A DNA stretch of 22,847 nt from Campylobacteraceae bacterium (GTDB taxonomy: Bacteria; Campylobacterota; Campylobacteria; Campylobacterales; Sulfurovaceae). This document shows, one piece after another, positions 20,576 through 22,847 of this stretch. The notes under the pieces are model-generated. The model was not told the origin of the DNA. It worked only from the letters and a program-made list of their open reading frames with translations, and ran no database searches. Where the stretch lies: assembly GCA_027023325.1 (NCBI GenBank), contig JALVVQ010000319.1, forward strand, positions 1 through 22,847, in the 5' to 3' direction. The translations under genes and the position numbers were made by a program. Position 1 is the stretch's first letter; the number at the start of each line of letters is the position of its first letter.

Positions 20576-21163
20576 ATGAGCTATATTCCTTATGTGATCG
20601 AACAGACTGGACGCGGTGAGAGAAGCTACGATATCTACTCTAGGCTTCTCAAGGACAGGATTATTATGCTCAGCGGTGAGGTCAATGATGCTGTGGCATC
20701 CAGTATTGTGGCACAGCTGCTGTTTCTCGAAGCACAGGATCCGGATAAAGATATCTATTTTTATATCAATTCTCCGGGTGGGGTGATCACTTCTGGGCTC
20801 TCTATCTTCGATACGATGAACTATATCAAGTCTGATATTGTAACGATCTGCATCGGTCAGGCAGCTTCCATGGGCGCCTTTTTGTTGGCAAGCGGCACCA
20901 AGGGCAAGCGTTATGCGCTCCCTCATGCACGCATTATGATCCACCAGCCTTCGGGTGGCGCACAGGGTCAATCGACAGATATTCAGATTCAGGCTCAGGA
21001 GATTCAGCGTCTCAAAGATACGCTCAATGAAATCTTGGCAGAAAAAACCGGGAAAAAGCCTAAAGCCATTGAGAAGGACACCGAAAGAGATAACTTTATG
21101 TCCTCCGAAGAGGCAAAAGCCTATGGACTGATCGATAAAGTCTTGACCAAAAGCCTGACATAG
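20576..21163 (+). CDS. clpP: ATP-dependent Clp protease proteolytic subunit
   Basis: The 195-residue protein carries the full serine protease triad: Ser98 in GQAASMGAFLLASG, His123 in ARIMIHQPSGG and Asp172 in TERDNFMSSEEA. The N-terminus SYIPYVIEQTGRGERSYDIYSRLL is the axial and processing region. It forms a double heptamer that degrades proteins fed by ClpX or ClpA-type unfoldases. AAAGG is upstream of ATG 20576, and def starts 8 bases after its stop, so tig, clpP and def form one operon. Nothing unusual is seen. Confidence 0.97.
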   Translation: MSYIPYVIEQTGRGERSYDIYSRLLKDRIIMLSGEVNDAVASSIVAQLLFLEAQDPDKDIYFYINSPGGVITSGLSIFDTMNYIKSDIVTICIGQAASMGAFLLASGTKGKRYALPHARIMIHQPSGGAQGQSTDIQIQAQEIQRLKDTLNEILAEKTGKKPKAIEKDTERDNFMSSEEAKAYGLIDKVLTKSLT

Positions 21164-21171
21164 GAAGACCA

Positions 21172-21696
21172 ATGGTACATGATATCGTAGTCTATCCAGA
21201 CAAAAGACTGAAACTTGTGTCTGAAGATATTACAGCATTCGATGCATCACTGCATACATTATTGGATGATATGTACGAGACGATGATCGCCAAAAATGGT
21301 GTGGGTTTGGCTGCCATACAGATCGGCGTGGCCAAGCGCGTGCTGACTATTAATGTGCCGCTTGAGAGTGACGAAGAAGAGAGTCATTTGCAACCACGCG
21401 AAAATACGCTCGAGATCATCAACCCTGTCATTACCTATCGCAGTGAAGAGAAGGTCAGGTTTCAAGAAGGCTGCCTCTCTGTACCTGGGTTCTATGAAGA
21501 CATAGAGCGTCATGCCATGGTAACGATTGAATACCAAGATAGATTTGGAGAGTCATTCACCATAGAGGATGATGCCTTTTTGGCCGTAGCCCTCCAGCAT
21601 GAGATGGATCATCTGAATGGTAAGCTTTTTATTGAAAAACTTTCCTATATCAAGCGTAAGAAATTTGAGAAAGAGTGGAAAAAACGGGAAAAATAA
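21172..21696 (+). CDS. def: Peptide deformylase
   Basis: The 174-residue protein has all three deformylase motifs: GVGLAAIQIG (the GxGLAAxQ motif), EGCLSVPGFYEDIER with metal ligand Cys101, and QHEMDHLNG with ligands His143 and His147 and catalytic Glu144. It removes the formyl group from nascent proteins, fitting the adjacent trigger factor gene. An insertion of charged residues (SDEEESHLQPREN, about 63-75) between motifs 1 and 2 looks longer than in many homologues but lies in a known variable loop. AGGAAG precedes the ATG. It is the last clear gene of the tig operon. Confidence 0.96.
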   Translation: MVHDIVVYPDKRLKLVSEDITAFDASLHTLLDDMYETMIAKNGVGLAAIQIGVAKRVLTINVPLESDEEESHLQPRENTLEIINPVITYRSEEKVRFQEGCLSVPGFYEDIERHAMVTIEYQDRFGESFTIEDDAFLAVALQHEMDHLNGKLFIEKLSYIKRKKFEKEWKKREK

Positions 21697-21720
21697 CCCA
21701 AGTTTCTACCCATTGACTAG

Positions 21721-21747
21721 AATAATATGACAATTTGACATATTATT
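21721..21747. promoter_or_regulatory. AT-rich inverted repeat between def and the yifB-like gene
   Basis: AATAATATG (21721-21729) and CATATTATT (21739-21747) are perfect reverse complements with a 9-base spacer. It lies 23 bases upstream of the -10 box of the next gene, where an activator or repressor site would be, but could also be a weak terminator for def. Confidence 0.45.
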
Positions 21748-21769
21748 ACCGAATTGCATTTTCCTTTAT

Positions 21770-21802
21770 TATAATGGTGTCATGACTACAGAGGATGACA
21801 CC
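21770..21802 (+). promoter_or_regulatory. -10 box and 5'-leader hairpin of the yifB-like gene
   Basis: TATAAT at 21770-21775 is a perfect -10. GGTGTCAT (21776-21783) and ATGACACC (21795-21802) form a perfect 8-bp dyad immediately before ATG 21803, with the ribosome binding site GAGGA (21791-21795) mostly in the loop. Transcription should begin inside or just at the left arm, so the dyad may be a protein operator rather than an RNA hairpin. Confidence 0.5.
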
Positions 21803-22847
21803 ATGAATGCAAAATTAGATCACACTACAGAGAACACAACTTCCAAAGCTATCACACAAAAGAAAAGTGAAAAGAAAGAGACTATTGTCAATAGGCTGAC
21901 CTCCGCGGTACTTGAGGGAACGCAAGCAAAAGTCATAGAGATAGAGGCGACTTTCACCAAAGGGCTTCCGGGATTTACCATAGTGGGTCTCGCTGGCAGT
22001 GACATACAGGAGTCCAAAGAGCGCACCAAGGCTGCGTTGTTAACCAATGATTTTGTGTTTCCTCCGCTTAAAATCACTATCTCGCTTGTGCCCTCAGAGT
22101 TGAAGAAAACCGGTAGTCAACTCGACCTTCCTATAGCGCTGCTGATCGCACTCAATAAAATAGAGATTGACGAGCCAGGACTTTTTGTCTTTGGTGAGCT
22201 GGGGCTTGATGGCAGAATCAAGTCCAGTTCAATGCTTTTTCCCCTGATCCTTTCGCTTAAAGAGCAGGGATTGATAAGCCGTGCCATTGTGCCAAAGGAA
22301 GCTATTGGGTATCTTACGCATATCTCAGGAGTGGACTTTATTGCAGTAGAGACATTGAGTGAAGTGATTGCGATGGTGAGTAAAAAGGAGTTTACCGCTT
22401 CTATGCAGACATTTACTTATGACTCTGAGGTGATTGAGGTAGCAGGCGTACCGTACTATTATATAAAAGCATACCAGAGCGACTTTATGCATGTCAAAGG
22501 TCAAAGAGTGGCGAAGCGTGCTGCCTTGATCGCAGCAGCAGGCATGCACAATTTTCTCATGGAGGGTAATCCCGGCTGCGGCAAAAGTATGATTGCCAAG
22601 CGCATGAAGGATATCCTGCCGCCTCTCTATGAAGAGGAGATGCTCTCTATCGCCAAGCATCAGTTCCTTGACGGTACCACACCAGACTTCAAGCCTTATA
22701 GGCCCATGCGTTCTCCTCATCACACGGCTACTTCTGCCTCCATATTTGGGGGAGGCTCTTCTCAGGCAAAAATTGGTGAAGTAGCATTGGCTCACAAAGG
22801 AGTGTTGTTTTTTGACGAGTTGCCCCATTTCTCCAAGCAGGTACTGG
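21803..22847 (+). CDS. YifB/ComM-like Mg-chelatase-family AAA+ ATPase, 5' part
   Basis: The frame runs open from ATG 21803 to the window edge, 348 codons. The fold-defining N-terminal domain is seen as VLEGTQAKVIEIEATFTKG, GFTIVGLAGSDIQESKERTKAAL and ISLVPSELKKTGSQLDLPIAL. The AAA+ part has Walker A in EGNPGCGKSMIAKRM and Walker B in VLFFDELPHF, with SPHHTATSASIFGGG between them. ComM-type proteins are DNA helicases that extend recombination during natural transformation. The first about 30 residues (Thr/Lys-rich, before VNRLTS) have no counterpart in typical ComM and may be a lineage extension. ATG 21782 is in frame but has no ribosome binding site. Confidence 0.87.
   Translation, partial: MNAKLDHTTENTTSKAITQKKSEKKETIVNRLTSAVLEGTQAKVIEIEATFTKGLPGFTIVGLAGSDIQESKERTKAALLTNDFVFPPLKITISLVPSELKKTGSQLDLPIALLIALNKIEIDEPGLFVFGELGLDGRIKSSSMLFPLILSLKEQGLISRAIVPKEAIGYLTHISGVDFIAVETLSEVIAMVSKKEFTASMQTFTYDSEVIEVAGVPYYYIKAYQSDFMHVKGQRVAKRAALIAAAGMHNFLMEGNPGCGKSMIAKRMKDILPPLYEEEMLSIAKHQFLDGTTPDFKPYRPMRSPHHTATSASIFGGGSSQAKIGEVALAHKGVLFFDELPHFSKQVL

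Noticed and set aside
20462..21172. Minus-strand open frame of 236 codons opposite clpP
   Set aside because: ClpP has its full catalytic triad on the plus strand; the antisense frame is a shadow.
22325..22828. Minus-strand open frame near the window end
   Set aside because: It lies wholly opposite the yifB-like gene with Walker motifs on the plus strand.

Overview
The window looks like a chromosome segment of a Campylobacterota (epsilonproteobacterial) species of the Sulfurovum/Sulfurimonas type. This is an inference. It rests on the housekeeping block dapF, tRNA-Val, folE, tig, clpP, def, yifB, on extended -10 promoters with little visible -35, on compact gene spacing with stop/start overlaps, and on the moderate GC content. 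No rRNA or other taxonomic marker is present.

Layout. (1) 1-216 is the 3' end of a nitrilase-superfamily gene. (2) 270-4359 is a run of small co-directional genes: a tiny hydrophobic ORF, a class I methyltransferase, a PaaI-like hotdog thioesterase, a TetR regulator, a VOC protein, a YjbR-like protein, an AhpD/CMD-fold protein and a second hotdog protein. REP-like palindromes punctuate it, and a NemR-like operator sits directly on the ribosome binding site of the AhpD-like gene. (3) 4363-4548 is a MITE-like element of 186 bp with 22-bp terminal inverted repeats and a hairpin-prone interior. (4) 4609-7749 is the most unusual region: a small lipoprotein-like peptide gene abuts a radical SAM/SPASM maturase, followed by a Fic protein and then a decayed second copy of the maturase 3' end. 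(5) 7797-10996 is a redox/detoxification cluster: nitroreductase, cysteine hydrolase and EamA exporter on the minus strand, divergent from an HxlR regulator and an SDR-like protein.

(6) 11057-13525 holds pcm, an HTH/coiled-coil protein and a ChaA-type cation/proton antiporter. (7) 13735-14906 is a decay zone: a Spy/CpxP-like periplasmic gene broken at a homopolymer, and the remnants of an antitoxin/PIN toxin pair. (8) 15042-22847 is core housekeeping: an L,D-transpeptidase, coaE, dapF, tRNA-Val(GAC), folE (minus strand), tig, clpP, def and the 5' part of a yifB/comM-like gene.

The best candidate for an undescribed system is the lipoprotein-like peptide plus radical SAM/SPASM enzyme at 4609-5994. 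The gene order resembles known pairs of a radical SAM maturase and its precursor. The peptide matches no class I recognise, and the substrate relationship is inferred from adjacency alone. The diverged second copy of the maturase 3' end differs mostly at silent positions, which suggests a once-functional second version of this locus.
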